Positions 24,883-38,332 of a stretch of DNA of 64,000 nucleotides are shown here, one piece after another; within the stretch, counting starts at the first letter, position 1; the number at the start of each line of letters is the position of its first letter. This DNA comes from Chelonoidis abingdonii. Its lineage: Eukaryota > Chordata > Testudines > Testudinidae. The stretch spans positions 146,005,329-146,069,328 of the forward strand of contig NC_133773.1 in assembly GCF_003597395.2 (NCBI RefSeq), given 5' to 3'. The notes beneath the pieces were generated by a model, which searched no databases, was not told where the DNA came from, and saw nothing but the letters and a program-made list of their open reading frames with translations. The translations under genes and the position numbers were made by a program.

Positions 24883-25961
24883 TGTGACGTTATGGTATAA
24901 TATAATTCTCATTGAAAGGTGACAGGGCCAGAAAGAGTTAATTAACTCACCTCACCGACTGACCTGACCCATGGTGAACCTAAGACTGGTTAGCAAGATA
25001 TGTAAATGAACAGAGCTTTGAATGCTAATAGATTCAATAGTGTAATGACCCAACCATTCCAGTCTGCATTGTTAGAGGTGGAAGGGAGGTGTTTGCTCAG
25101 GTCTTGTGATGTCAGCAAACAGTCTTGTCTATTGCTATAGTTTAATTCAAAGATCAAAAAGGAATTTAACATTTAAGATGATACTTGAGTGAAATAGGTT
25201 ATTGTCAATGTGTCTCTTTTGAAGGTTGTGTAACCTGTATCTGAACTGTTTAATGGGTAAATTACTCTGTGCTAATTGCCAGGATGTTGGGAGAAGGAGT
25301 TAAGCCTGTGTTTTCTCAGGCCGAAAGAAGCCTGGGACACGATCCTTCTTCATCTCAAATCTGCTTTGGGTTCAAGAAGGGGAAACCTTAAGCCATAAGG
25401 ATTGAGATCCCAGTCATTCACTGGAGCCCCCTGAATATGGACATTGGACTATAACCTATGGACTATTTCTAAAAAGGACTTTTGGCTACTACAAGCTCAT
25501 CTCTACTATGTATCTGAACCTCAAGAATTGAATTCAGTCTGTATGTATAGTGGATCTTTAACCAACACACCTCTCTCTTTCATTTCTAATAAATTTTAGC
25601 TTAGTTAATAAGAATTGGCTGTAGCGTGTATTGTGGGTAAGTTCTAAGTATAATTGAACCTGGGTATGTGGTGATCCTTTAGGATTGGAAGAACGTTTTT
25701 CTTTATATGATGAAGTAATTTTTCAGGAATCATCATCATATCTGACAGGTGTGTCTTGATGAGGCTGAGGCTGGGCACTTTTAAGGGAACTGCTGGTGTT
25801 AAACTTCTAAGTAACCAGTGAGGTACTATAGAAGCTGTTTTGTGTGGTTGGTAAATCTAAGTGTTGGAATAACCACGGCATTTGGGGTTTGTCTGCCCGT
25901 TTTGTTTGCAGTTCACCCTGATTGAGTGACCTCGCTGACTCTCACGGGCAGCACCGTCATA
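24883..25961 (+). repeat. Solo LTR (1079 bp)
   Basis: The ends TGTGACG and CGTCATA are inverted with one mismatch. GTGCC (24878-24882) and GTACC (25962-25966) look like a 5-base target duplication with one change. An AATAAA lies near 25590. The paralogous site near 55536 lacks the insert. No coding sequence is seen. Confidence 0.75.
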
Positions 25962-25966
25962 GTACC

Positions 25967-26160
25967 TAAAAGCCTTCTAGATCTGACCCTTCACTCTCTT
26001 GGCCCCAGATACAAGTAGCTCGGCCCTGCCTCACAAGGGTCTTGTGAAGTAATACATTACAGATTGTGAGGCACTCCAATACTGGGCGCCAGATAAATAG
26101 CCAAGGTAAGACAGATACATGGTGTACAGATGCCAGACTCCAGGATATTTGTTGAAAACC
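25967..26160. repeat. Ancient SINE-like fragment
   Basis: CTCTTGGCCCCAGATACAAGTAG and AATACATTACAGATTGTGAGG recur at 55566-55635 and 56572-56605, where a solo LTR has split them. Confidence 0.45.
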
Positions 26161-26267
26161 TGTGGGAAGGTGAAGTCCCCGTTCCTCACCATCATCCAGG
26201 CCACTTCCTACAGTAAAATTTGAGCCTTGACCCATGTCTATGCTGGCTACAGATCCCAGAGGTTGTC

Positions 26268-26827
26268 TCTGCCTTTATGGTCATGTTGAAATGACCCGGA
26301 TGCTGAGCCATTGTCGTGTCACAGCTGCCCCTTTAAATACAGACCACGGAAGCGCCTCCTCTGAGCTCAGGGTCAGCACCAGAAAAGACTGGCCTGGCAC
26401 AGCCACAAGGGATGCTCCTTTCCCTGCAGTTTTAAATACCCACGCGGCCCCAGACAATGGCGAGATGCCCCTGTGTGCCTGCTACCAGGAGAAACAAAAG
26501 AAGGGGGAATGCGGGGAGAAGGCGAGCCAAGCGTGGAGGAGGAGGCGGCAGAGGAGAGGTAAGAGGGACCAGAGCGTATTGAAGCAGTCGGTTGTAGCTG
26601 TGTGTGCTGGGAGAGGGGGCGGCTGAAGATAAGTCTAGATCACAGCAGGCTACTTGCCAAACCCTTGGCTGAGAAATAGTTACCAGCGACCTGGTTTAAT
26701 TTCCCTGGCTTGTCCTTCCTGGTTTCAGTTAGATTATAAACTCGGGAATGGGAAAGAGGCCCCGGTCCTCTCCTTCGCCGTCTTCTCTTCTAGCATTCAC
26801 CACTCGCACTGTGTGCTACTATCGGAA
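26268..26827 (+). other. GC-rich block conserved in both segmental copies; possible first exon
   Basis: This block is nearly the same at 57287-57890 apart from many one-base indels. Both copies keep GGCGGCAGAGGAGAGGTAAGA, which contains a good 5' splice-site consensus (G|GTAAGA near 26563), and an upstream TTTTAAATA-like box. It could be a promoter with a first exon, but no conserved protein is visible. Confidence 0.25.
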
Positions 26828-26832
26828 GACTT

Positions 26833-26978
26833 GAGGGCTGATAGGAGCCAGAATCCTATCTGGTGGCAGCAAGATAAGATCCAAGCTGGTACAAGCTTGG
26901 GGGGAATCATAGTAAGCACCCAGATTTTGGACGCTAAAGTCCAGATATGGGACAGAGGCTTATCACAACCACTCAGGG
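26833..26978 (-). repeat. LTR 5' fragment, minus strand
   Basis: Its reverse complement (GTGATAAGCCTCTGTCCC, GCGTCCAAAATCTGGGTGCTTA) matches the first 130 bases of the solo LTR at 55633-56571. Confidence 0.75.
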
Positions 26979-27357
26979 CATTTCACGGGGCCAAATGCTG
27001 CTCTTGGGGATCTTCACAGGGGGCCCCCGTTGCTACCCAGTGTGCCACACTGCCTGGCTTGTTTCCTGATCTCAACCAAACACACCCCAGTCTGTTCTCC
27101 TTTCACTACGTGTGCGATTCCTCCCCTACACTGCATAACAGAACCATCGCAGGCTCACAGAAGATATATCCACGCAGCCTTATGACCCCTCAACTACTGA
27201 GCCAACTGCTTTGTTAGCCCAGCGATTGCCACCCACGTGTCAGTAACCCCCCAAAGAAACAGATTCACTGGTTTAAATTAAGGCAGTACAGCTGATTGAA
27301 GCCCCTCGGCTGGGCGATTTCCCCCTCTTCTGATCTCACCCCATTCAGGTAGAGAGA
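26979..27357. other. No gene seen
   Basis: A plus-strand frame covers part of this stretch and the LTR fragment before it. It has no recognisable domain. Confidence 0.35.
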
Positions 27358-28096
27358 GGGGTCAAGGTTCCTTCCCCCCTCTCAACTCTGGGGTACAGAT
27401 GTGGGGACCCACATGAAAAACCCCCTAAGCTTATCTCTATCAGCTTAGGTTAAAAACTTTCCCAAGGCACAAGGTCCACCTAGTCCTTGAACAGTATGCT
27501 GCCATCACCAAGTGACTGAGACAAAGAATGAGGGAAAGGACCACTTGGAGTCCTATTCCCCAAAATATTCCCTCAAGCCCTACACCCCGTTTCCTGGGGA
27601 AGGCTTGAGAATAATATCCTCACCAATTGGTACAGGTGAACACAGACCCAAACCCTTGGCTCTTAAGAACAATGAAAAATCAATCAGATTCTTAAAAGAA
27701 GAATTTATTTAAAGATAAAGATAACTTTACAGGGTAACAAAAGATTCAAAACAGAGAATTTCTCCTCTAGGGAAAACTTTAAAGTTACCAAAAAAAAAAA
27801 AACAGGAATAACCTTCCTCTTAGCACAGGAAAAATGCACAAGCTAAAACAAAAGATACTGTAACGCATTTCCTTGCTATTACTTACTATTTCTGTAACGT
27901 TAGATGTCTCATGTCAGTGGGAGCTGGATTGTCTCCGGAGAGCACACCCTCACAGCACAAAACAAAGCCTCCCCGATTTGAAAGTATCTACTTTCCCCAT
28001 TGGTCTTTCTGGTCAGGTGCCAAACAGGTTATCAGAGCTTCTTAACCCTTACAGTAAGGAGGGATTTTATGCTGCCCATAGCTGTATGTTTACGAC
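27358..28096 (+). repeat. Solo LTR
   Basis: It starts GTCAAGGTTCCTTCC and ends TATGTTTACGACA, with the shared motif CCATTGGTCTTTCTGGTCAGG near the right end. That motif also occurs in the repeats at 18561, 42838 and 55633. It contains an A-rich run near 27790 and no coding sequence. Confidence 0.7.
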
Positions 28097-28714
28097 AAGA
28101 GGTCAAGACCCTTCCTTGCCCACGGCAGTCAGGAGCGGAGAGCCTGGCCCTCAGCTCGAGCCCAGCTCACAGGACCAGCTCACATTCCTGAGCCCTTCCC
28201 TTTCCTTCCGCACACCCTGGGGCCTGCTGTCCAAATGCCTTGTGGTTACTGCTGCCTCCGGGTAGCCTTCACCCAAGGATTCCTCCTGGGGGATTTGCCT
28301 GGTGGACCTGGGCAAACACAGGACAGAGCACACCTCAGAGGGGGCTCCCAAGCCCACATGGCCCACAAGGCACCACCCCTCTCTGGGTACAGCGGGGAGA
28401 GCGAGCCGGCCCCTCAGCCCATGGGGCAGCACCGTCCACGTGTCGCCTGCTTGGCGGCTCCCTGAAGTTTGTCCAGTCCTGGGTTAAACATCCAGAGTGC
28501 TGGGGGTTGTGCCCCTCGGCTGGGGCGGCTGCCTGTCCCACAGCCAAACACCCTGGAGGGGATCCTGGATCTCCCTTTGCTGCATCGCCCCAGCAGGCCC
28601 CAACACCTCCCCTCCTCCCAGGGCGTTCACCTTCGGCCAGTCACATCATGCCGCGCTCACGGACTAGCCCCGCGGAGAGGGCTCAGCGTCACCACCCCCG
28701 GTTCCGGAGGAGGC
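28097..28714. other. GC-rich stretch, no gene seen
   Basis: Several overlapping frames run on both strands, as expected from high GC. None shows a domain or convincing splice-site pairs. Confidence 0.35.
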
Positions 28715-28830
28715 GCGGTTCACCCAAGGCCGTGCGGTGAGCCAGTGGCAGAGATAGGGTTAGAACCCAGGAGTTCTGAGCTCACCCCACAGCTCCACAC
28801 AGCCTCTTGTATCAGCTACGGCGGCTGTTT
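28715..28830. repeat. MIR-like SINE fragment
   Basis: TCACCCAAGGCCGTGCGGTGAG, GGCAGAGATAGGGTTAGAACCC and AGGAGTTCTGAGC are typical degraded MIR core words. Confidence 0.55.
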
Positions 28831-30778
28831 CATTCATCACCAAGCGGCTCTCCTGTCCGTGTGCACGGAGCCCAGCTAGATGGGGATTTTTCAGCCTCTC
28901 CCCGGAGAGTGGTGCCTTCAGCCGCTGGCCACCCTCGCTGCCCTGGGACTCCTTACCCTTCGCCATTCTCTGAGGTGCCCAGCGCTGAGCCCCAGGGCAC
29001 CAGCTGTGAGAGCCCAGAGATTAACAAGCCACCCCCTTACACTGCCCGGCCAAGCCTCGTAAAAGAAGGGTGTGAAACGTGTGGGCTGCCCACACTGGTG
29101 AGGGAAGAGCCGAGGCTGGGCCCCCTGAGACACACGCTGCCCAAGGGACCGAGCTGGCACAGAGAGCTAACCCCAATTACCCGCTATTCCCCCCAGCAGG
29201 TCATTGCCCCACGGTGACCTCTGCAGCCCCCAGCAGCTGCTGGTTTACGGGCCATGCGTATGTCCAACGTGTGCTCAGTGAATCTCAGCAAGCGCCCGTC
29301 CCCGGGGACGTGGGACGGTGTCAGGACTCGTCTACCTGGGGTTTGAGCCACTGGTGTAGTTTGAAATGAGGCTAAACTGCGCAGGTGCAAATCGCACTGC
29401 ACTGCACGAGTAGTGTCTATGCTAGGCAGTGCGCGCAGGCTGCTGCGTGGGCAGGGGGTGAAAGTCCCAGTGTAGACAAGGGCGAACATCCCTTAGGATG
29501 GCATCGTTCGCCCCCGCTGGCCCCCGAGAAGCCGGATATCACTATTTACTGTTTGAGAGTCCCAAATGGATAAGGCCTTTTCGCACCACGGTGTTGGCTA
29601 GAGACTGAATTTCTCTCCTGAAAGCAGGACTCTGGGCTGGAGCGAGGAGCTGTCTGCTGGAGCCCTGCGGGGCGGTGATGCAATGATGACAAATGGCTCT
29701 GTAGATCAATGACCATTTGCAGAATCTGGGATTGTGTGTGTTATAAATAAAACAGGAGACACCACCAAAGTCTGTTCTCCCTGCGTGGCCAGGTGGGGGC
29801 GCTATACCTGCTGCAAGGGGGCAGGCTCCAAGGCTGCAGCATGGCAGGGAATACAGCCCAGGGTCTTGGCTTCCCATCTTGTCCTTTAACCCAACCCCAT
29901 TCTTCCCTTCTTAGCACATCCTCCCAGCAGCCCCTGCCGCACAATGGTGGGCATGGCCGGGTGCTCTGCCCGCCGTCTCTTCATGCTCTCCTGAAGGCGC
30001 TGCCAAGGTTGCTTGGCGTGGTCGGGAGGGGCTTGCCCATCTCAGCTGGAACCAGCAGGCTGCTTTATGCCGTTCCTTCTCACTCCAGTCACATCTGCTG
30101 GAGGAACCCAGTGCTGCTGATGGCACAGCCTGACAGGCTGTTTTTGTGGCTCTGTCCAGAGGGTATTTCAGCTACAAACCGGAGCGCTGTGCTGTCCTGC
30201 CTCTGGAAGGAACAGCCCTCCCGGGTACAACCATGTGATGTCATTAACATCTGCTGTGCCCTGCATCTGGGGACTGGGGGAGCTGATTGCTAACGTCTCT
30301 CTCATCTCGATCTTCCATGATCTTCTGACTAGCCTTTAAAAAAACTGTGCGCTTGTGCATGCATGTGCATATTGCCCTCTGCTGGCTGGATTCAGAATTG
30401 CTCTGTGTGTCATTGCCCTTACACTGCTATCAACTAATGGTGATTGCCCTTTAGCTCAAGGGGTAGGGGATTGGGTTTTGTCCTGAGTGACATCAAGTTC
30501 CATACTCTAACCACTCGGTCTCCCTCCATCCCAGGGGGGCAAGTCCTGCCTAGTGTCTCTCCAGCCTTGGCACCGTGACGGGTTCAGCACCAGCACCCAG
30601 CCAGAACCTGCCTTGCCCAGAGCAGCCATTCCTGGGGCCTTGCCAGCTCCCACAGGGCCACATGACCTCTGCGGAGAAGCTCCAGAAGGCGCTGCCCTAG
30701 ACACTCACGTGCAAGAGCCAGGCAAGGCTCCGGGACTGCCCTGGCCCCAGAGCACCCCCCTTAGGCCAGGACACGCAC
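28831..30778. other. No supported gene; MITE-like piece at 29335-29490
   Basis: The part near 29335-29490 begins GTCTACCTGGGG and ends CCCAGTGTAGACAAGGGC, resembling a 'GTCTACAC' MITE. The rest is GC-rich. I looked on the minus strand for C-terminal carboxypeptidase exons that should follow 30779 and saw none. Confidence 0.35.
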
Positions 30779-31475
<697 letters not shown>

Positions 31476-31665
31476 GATGCGTCCCCCAACCAAAATGGGA
31501 CTCCTGCCTCTCGTGCATGGCAAACAGAGCTCCCCCTCTCCGTCCGCCAGCGCCAGGGGTGCGGGCAGCGGAAATGGCATGGCTAGCCTCTCTGCCGGGC
31601 TTGGCCGACGCGTGCCTGCCTTCCCTGCCGGCGTGGGCACTCGAGGGGGGCACAGGGCGGAGCTG
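31476..31665. repeat. Dispersed repeat, copy 1 of 2
   Basis: CCAAAATGGGACTCCTGCCTC, GTGCATGGCAAACAGAGCTC and GAAATGGCATGGCTAGCCTC recur with small indels at 33788-33975. The family is unknown to me. Confidence 0.65.
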
Positions 31666-33787
31666 CCTGCCCCAGCCGCGTGGAGGCAGCGAGCGAAGGT
31701 ACTGTACCTTTCTCTATCTCCTGTAGTTGTCATGCTGAAGTCCCAGCCTTCGTCGGCGGTCACCGCGGCTCGTCTCCCAGGAGAGATGTTGTTGGGTCTG
31801 CAGGAGAGCACGGGTGTAATTGGGGCTGGCATCAGGTCCGACACCAAACGTTCCCTGTTGCTTGCGGGCCGCGGCCCATTCTCCACAGCTGGCCATGGGA
31901 GGCTGCCCTCAGCAAGCTGGATGAAGCAGCCGGCCATCTGGCTTAGGGAAGCCACTGCCTCTTTTCCGGTCTGAAGAAGGCCCTTCGGGGGGGAGGGGGA
32001 AGGGAGAAGCGGCTTGTCCTCTTTAGACAAGGGGGAGGTGGGTGGCCAATTTTGGAAGAGGCAGTCTCCCGAGCATCGCTAACAAAGATTATTTTTGCAG
32101 CCTTCCCCTTTATGGCGAATTAAGGCAAAAAAGATTGACCAGTCAGCCTAAAAAGTTACATACAAATCTATCCCTTGCCTCCAGATCCACCTTCAGCGCC
32201 TCGCGTGTGTAAACAGCCAATCCTGAGCTGATATTAACAGGACAAAACGGGTCTGATGCTGCAGGCTGTGTTGACCCATTTTTCAGAATTAAATTTTGTT
32301 CCAAACAATTCACGATGCACATGCAACACCTCAGCCCGTGTGTCTGGGCTCAAGAGTCTGGGTCTGACTGCGTGGGAGAATACCCTTCACTTTGCTTACC
32401 TACACAGTGCATATTTTTCCATAGCTTTCAGCTCCATTCTTCCGAGCTCCTAACTGGATAAGCTGGCAGGCTTATAGCTTTGCCACTAATGCACACACGC
32501 AGCCTCCCCCCGCACCCCCCCAATTTATTTCCGTGTTAAATCTGGGAGACAGATGGGCGATTTCATCATAGCTTTAATTTCAATCACAAACAAGGAAGCC
32601 GGGGGGTTCTGCCCGACTCACGTTCAGGCCACAGACCAGGATGAGATCCTGCACACATGATTAATTTCTATTTACGCCGAAAGTCCTCCCCAACCAGAAT
32701 CCCACCAAACAACACAGTGTCCATCACCTGCCATCCCCCGTTGCAATACAAGCGGAGATTACCCATGCAGGAGCACGCTATCACTTCAGAATACTTGCTG
32801 TTATACTAGCGCGCATATGATATGCTTAATATTTGATCCTGGCCCCCATCCCCTAGGAAAAAACTGAAGGTAACCCAGCTCAACAAGCTGGTCAATTCCT
32901 TCTCACACCTCATACCTGCTTGCTAGTGTAATGATCCCCTGCCTTCCACACAAATCACATAAGCGAGTTGACGCTAGGACCTTCAAGAGCACAGCACAAC
33001 GAGCCCTCTTACCATGTGAGCCAGGGGGGCAACTTCCATTCAGCTGGCTGTCACAGTAGTTATCTCCAGCACCACCAGGCCACTAGAGTGGCATATGCAT
33101 GCACCAGTGGTCAACGCACTGTAAGGACGGCTTCTAGGACCCACAAACATCCCTTCAGACAAAGTTACGGTGGCATCGCACAGTGCTTTATGCAGGAACT
33201 GTAGGCGGAAGGAGGGAGGCAAACTATGAACGCAAACCGTCTGATTCGTTAAATCAAAGGGCAGTGCCCCCATATTAAAAGGTGCTTCCAGGCAAGGCCC
33301 CTAATCAAGGTCCTCCAGAATTGCTCACGCATTGAACAATCAGGCCTAAAATTGCCCTTGTTAGGCAAAACATATGTATAGCATAATAGTATACACAATT
33401 GATAGGTATAGTGCACGATTAATATACATTCTTGATACAAGTGCGGGGAGTTATGTTAATGAAATGTATTTTAGGCTCTATCCTACAATCTGATTCACCA
33501 CGTCACGTGATCCACAACACTTCACAATTAGCATAAGTCAGCTTGGCATTGAGAAAATGGGACACTTGTCAAGGGCAAAGATATTAACGTTCTGCCCTGG
33601 CAAAGCCGGGGAGTGCCTTCACGACCAGTACTGGAATGTTTGAGTACCCAAACAAACTAAGGAAGTCCAGAAAACAAGGGAAAGGATCTGTGACAGGCCT
33701 GGTGGGTTGGAGTTTCAGTGATGCAGAGAGTGAGAGTGGAGTTATACACCAGCCAGCCTTGTTGGACTATAGTGCAAGCACCGTGCC
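31666..33787. other. No gene seen
   Basis: A segment at 31684-31800 (minus strand) has an acceptor-like TCTCCTGCAG, about 100 bases open in one frame, and AAAG|GTACAG. I recognise no protein there. The rest is mixed unique-looking sequence without repeat ends. Confidence 0.3.
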
Positions 33788-33975
33788 ACAATGGACTTCC
33801 CCCAACAAAATGGGATCCTGCCTCTCGTGCATGGCAAACAGAGCTCCCCCTCTCCGTCGCCAGCGCCAGGGAGTGCGGCGCGGAAATGGCATTGGCTAGC
33901 CTCTTTTCCTGCCGGGCTTGGCGACCGTGCCTGCCTTCCTGCCGGCGGTCGGCCTCCAGAGGCGGGGCACAGGTT
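33788..33975. repeat. Dispersed repeat, copy 2 of 2
   Basis: Same sequence as 31476-31665, with small indels. Outside these limits the two loci do not match. Confidence 0.65.
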
Positions 33976-35181
33976 GTGGGGGGGTCTCTGCAGGACCATG
34001 ACATCTAACTGGGATGCAGTGAGAAGCGACGCAAGCGGGTACGTACCTTATAGCTCATTCCTACTTTCCATCCCACAAATATTGTGGATGTGTATACAGC
34101 ATTTGTGGCTATATGCTCGATCTGTGAATATTTTTGTCTCAGCACGGTTCCTGATCTTTTCCCCACGGAGCGGCAGCGCAGACGTCCGGGGGCTTGTTTA
34201 ACCATGTGGGCCCATAACGCCATCTCGAATCCTAGATGTGCTGCACCTCTGCTCAGCCTTGGCGTATGTTGAGGACTGTGACTCCTGTGTGCTATGCTGG
34301 GTCGGGTCAAGCCTGGCCTCGCCTCGACGTCAGATGCGCTCTCTCGTAGGGTGCATGGCGATTAAGAGGTAGGCGCCACTCAGGTCTCTCCGGATGACAG
34401 GATGAGGGAATTGTTCACTTGCTGCTACGCTCGTGATGTTCTTGTCTAAAGACAGGTCCCTGGCTTCGCCGCTCTCCGGAGGGACTGAGCAGGGGCTAGC
34501 CTATTCCGAATAGATGCTTGGCCGTTCATTGTTCCCCCTCTTCCTGTGCTCGTGCTGTTAAATGTCCTGTTGACCTTGGGCCACGCATGTGATGCCCAAG
34601 CTGGCGCGCCATTTGAGATAAAGCGGGCTTTGCGCGTACTGTCTGTACTGCAGGTAGCTATGTGGTGGTCTCATAGGCACGAGAGGTGCGGCGAGCACCG
34701 TTGACGACTGCGTTGATTTCTTAGATTTGTAACTTGTAAAATCATCTTATAAATACTGCTCGCTGAAATGCAGGTCTTTGAAGCACAGCTTCTGTGTAAG
34801 GCGAACACACTGAGAATTTCCTTCCCATATCGCACTGTTGTGTCTTTCGACAATACACGTGGCTAGGTTTGGTTATCTGGTCTCAAGTATTTTTAAGAAT
34901 GAACTGCAAGTGCAGTCAAACAACTGGCCGCATCTTGTGGCCTCAATGCCCTGATGAGCCCAGGTCAGGAGCGACTGGGATCAAACGTTAGAACTGACCA
35001 TCTTTGGAATTTTATTTTGTTACCTTTCTAATATTACATCTTTCACCCCCACCAACGCCCGTATCACCACGGTACCCTGGCACCTTAAAAGGCTACAATG
35101 GAGACATTCAAAACCTCAGTAAGAAACCAATCATCATGATCCTCTGCAGCCCTCATCCTTACCCATCAGCTAGGAAAACAG
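33976..35181. other. No gene seen
   Basis: Short frames only, with no clear repeat or domain. Confidence 0.35.
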
Positions 35182-35335
35182 GGGCACGTCTACACTGCAA
35201 TAAGAGACCCACGGGGAGGGTCTCAGAGCCTGGGCCCAGTCTGAGCTTGAACATCTACACTGCTCTTTCTATCCCCACAGCCCGAGCCCCACGAGACTTG
35301 GTGCCGAGGGTTTTTTATTGCAATGTAGATGCATC
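35182..35335. mobile_element. MITE with inverted ends
   Basis: The left end GCACGTCTACACTGCAATAA and right end TTATTGCAATGTAGATGC are inverted repeats with two mismatches. No transposase is encoded. Confidence 0.7.
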
Positions 35336-37080
35336 CTGGAAGTCCAGGTTTCCTGTTCTGCCTCACAGACGGAGCTTAGGCTGCTGCGAGCACTCTGACC
35401 GGGTGACCCCTGCCGACTAGCCCAGTGGCCCGGCTAGCTGGCTCATCTGTAATCCTGCCTAAGACCTGGGACTTGCCTCCAGCGTTAACATTTACAGAGG
35501 AAGGAGACGAATGCATCTCAAACAGGGAGCAGAGGTTTAGCTGAGCGCCATAATGAGCAGCCAAGTACAGCAATGAACAAAAATGAAATAACTCCTCCCC
35601 CATTCTAGGTAACTGCACAGTGGATCCAGTGCCAGCTTTTCCCAGACTGGAGTGAAGATGGCCATTTCAGCCAACGCAGTCATCATTATTCATAAACAAC
35701 AAGATCATCTAAACTCCGGTCCATTCAAATGTGTTTCACTGTGTCTGTGCGTTCTGAACTACGAGGGCCCAATCTTATCCCAAATCACTGGCATTACATC
35801 CCTGGGCAATCACGTGTGTTTAGAAACATGCCAGCCAATCAGAGCAATATTCTACTTTTCTATATTTCCCCCCCCCTCCCCACCTCAAGGCATTTCACAA
35901 ACACAAATTGTTCTCCTGTCCCACACCTGTGGGACAATCACCTCTGCGTAAACAGCTTGCAGAGTTCAGGGACATTTCGGTTCATGGCTCGAAAAAAATC
36001 GCAAGCCACGTGCAAAGCAAAGGCCAGTTCTAGACAGGACAGGAAAGGAGCTGGTACAGACCTCAAGGGGCGATGCCCACCCTGGAAGCCCAGTGCCCCC
36101 TGCTCCTGGGAAGGGCGAGGGTGCTGGGATTCCTACCAGGGCATTCTCAAAGGACAGTCCACAACTGGCTACACCTTTCCTATCAGTCTCTCGCAAGGAG
36201 CAAACTCACACCTGGGCTCCTGTTTCAATGAGGGAAGAGAAAAAGACCCTCCTCACCCCCCCCAAAAAGAGTCTCCCTGGTAGTTATGGAATGGAGGAGG
36301 GGTAGGAAATAGACAAGGGGTACAAAGATGTTTGATATACCCTGTACTGTATCCCTCCTCTGCCTCTGTTTTCAGCTCCTCACCCCCGCGCGAACAGCTG
36401 GAGCGCTCCTTACTGCTGATCACAGCCTTAGCCCAAGCAGCCACTAAATGCATCTGACATGATTCTTGACTGTTACATGGGGCTCACAGCTGCAATCCAA
36501 CTGCTCAGCGTCTTTCGCACTGCTGCAGCTTGGCAAAGGTATAAGCAGCAGCAGCAGCGAAGCCAGGCAGACTCAGCCTGACTACACGGCACTAGTTCAT
36601 ACTCAGAGGGTTTTCTTTGTCATCATGATGAGATACGCATTCGTTATGTAGAAACTGATGATGATGAGAAACTGATGTCTCTAACATGGTCACCAGGGGC
36701 TTTTCTTGCAGCCACAGCCTCCCGGACTGTTACTGGGGTGGGCGAAAGTCACAGCGCCTTCCTGTTGCTCCTGGACGACCTGCTTTGGTGTTGATAGCTG
36801 GAGCTGCCAGCAGTGGTGGGGCCCCACTCCCCCTGTGGAGACACCTGGGGCACAATCCTGGAGGAGCAGGCAGCCGGTGAGTTTCCCACCTTCCCAGGGG
36901 CAGTGGGGTTCAGGCTTTGGGCTTCAGCACTGGGGTGGTGGGGCAGCAGGCTCTGGCCACAGGGCTTGGGGCTCCAGCCCTCCACTGCCTCCCTCCCACC
37001 CCCTCATTGCCCCTGGTCCCCACTGCTTCCCCCGACCCCCGATCTAGGGCTTAATTTGTCCCCAGGCCTGGTTTTCAGTG
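35336..37080. other. No gene seen
   Basis: It includes short AGC and GATGAT trinucleotide runs near 36546 and 36656 and a GC-rich stretch at 36790-37050. No domain is recognised. Confidence 0.35.
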
Positions 37081-37290
37081 TAACTTTTGAAATGGGGACA
37101 CCAGAACGGTACACGGCATCCAGCAGAGGTCTCATGCCTTGAGCAGAGATAATACCACCTCCCTACTTCTGTTTGATCTTCCCCTGCTTATACATCCAAG
37201 GATTGCGTTCACCCTGCTCACGAGATCAAGGCACTGAGCTCATGTTCAGTCTAGAGTACTGGGATGAGGGTTCAGGATGGCAATGTGTGA
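37081..37290 (-). mobile_element. Old CR1-like LINE fragment
   Basis: GCATCCAGCAGAGGTCTCATG, ACCTCCCTACTTCTG and CATCCAAGGATTGCGTTC are diverged antisense CR1 words. Confidence 0.5.
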
Positions 37291-37479
37291 TTCTGCAACA
37301 GAAGCCGTGGTCACATTGGTTTCAAGCTGGCGGGGCAGCAGGCTGTAGCTGGAGACAGGGCAATATCAGCCAGCCACTATCCAGCACAACAGGAAATCTG
37401 CTTAGCCACACCACTCTGATGTATAGTTTTCTATCTGTGCCTCCCATATCACTTTAGTATCGGAGCACCTCAGTCTTTC

Positions 37480-37628
37480 AGGTATTAATCCTCTCATCAC
37501 CTCACTGGGGTAACTGTACAAGTGGGGAACTGAAGAACAGAGACTAAGTGACTAGTTCAAAGTCACACCAGGAGTCTGACGGAGCAAGGAATTAAACCCA
37601 AGCTTTCCGAGTCTCAAGGCAGGGCTAC
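37480..37628. repeat. MIR-like SINE
   Basis: GGGGAACTGAAGAACAGAGACTAAGTGACT and CAAAGTCACACCAGGAGTCTG form a recognisable MIR-type core. Confidence 0.6.
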
Positions 37629-37631
37629 ACA

Positions 37632-37860
37632 CTACAGAAATACTTTGGTGTAACCATCACTCAGGGGTGTGAAAAATCCACACCACTAAGCAACGTAGTT
37701 ATACTAACCTAAGCACCAGTGTAGACGGCAGAGCTTCTCCTGCAACATCTACCCGCTCCGCATAGGTGGTATAATACACGATGGGAGAGCTCTCTCTGTT
37801 GCGTAGAGCACTTCATTAAAAGTGCTGCAGCTGCACTGAGCGTGTAGACCTGACACCCTG
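37632..37860. mobile_element. MITE-like element
   Basis: The left end GGGCTACACACTACAG and right end GAGCGTGTAGACCTG are imperfect inverted ends. The interior GGGTGTGAAAAATCCAC matches the element at 3774-3966. Confidence 0.6.
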
Positions 37861-38332
37861 GTGGACCTGGAACCATCTTCCTCTCCATTCAGTCGGCATC
37901 GCTCAGAGTACTGACGTTACATGCGCACCTGCACAAGGCAGAAACTGGTTGTTCACAAGGAGGGCATGAAAGGTGATTAACGGTCAATACAGGCAATTGC
38001 AATGTAGCTAGACTTAACAACAGGCTCTGCTGAACAACTGCAAGCATATCTTTTGTCAGGGTAATACTGAGCCTTTACCCCTCAAACCTCTGGGGAGCAT
38101 CAATCCCCACAGCTACCCAGATTCCACCCAATCCCATTCTCAGTTCCCTCGGCCGGCTGAGCATGGGCTGCAGCCAGCACTCCTGAGTTCTATGGCAGCT
38201 CCGACAGACACTCTTTTGTGGCACTGAGCACATGGGTAAGGGAGCGGTGGTTCAGCCAGGGTTTGAAGGTTTCAGATAGGTGATACAAGCAGGAAACAAT
38301 AAAAGTGAGGGGAAGGTCCTCCCGTGAGAAGG

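Larger units (their letters stand above)
24780..26827 (+). repeat. Segmental duplication, copy A
   Basis: After removing inserted LTRs, this stretch matches 54990-57890 in order: the CR1 tail, TTTTGAAAACCTCACC, the CTTGGCCCCAGATACAAGTAG repeat and a GC-rich block ending near 26827. Copy A holds one LTR (24883-25961) absent from copy B and lacks about 470 bases present in B at 56812-57285. Confidence 0.75.

Noticed and set aside
30441..30530. tRNA-like words (TTAGCTCAAGGGGTAGGGGATTGG)
   Set aside because: An A-box-like piece without a cloverleaf or clear B box; at most a decayed SINE.
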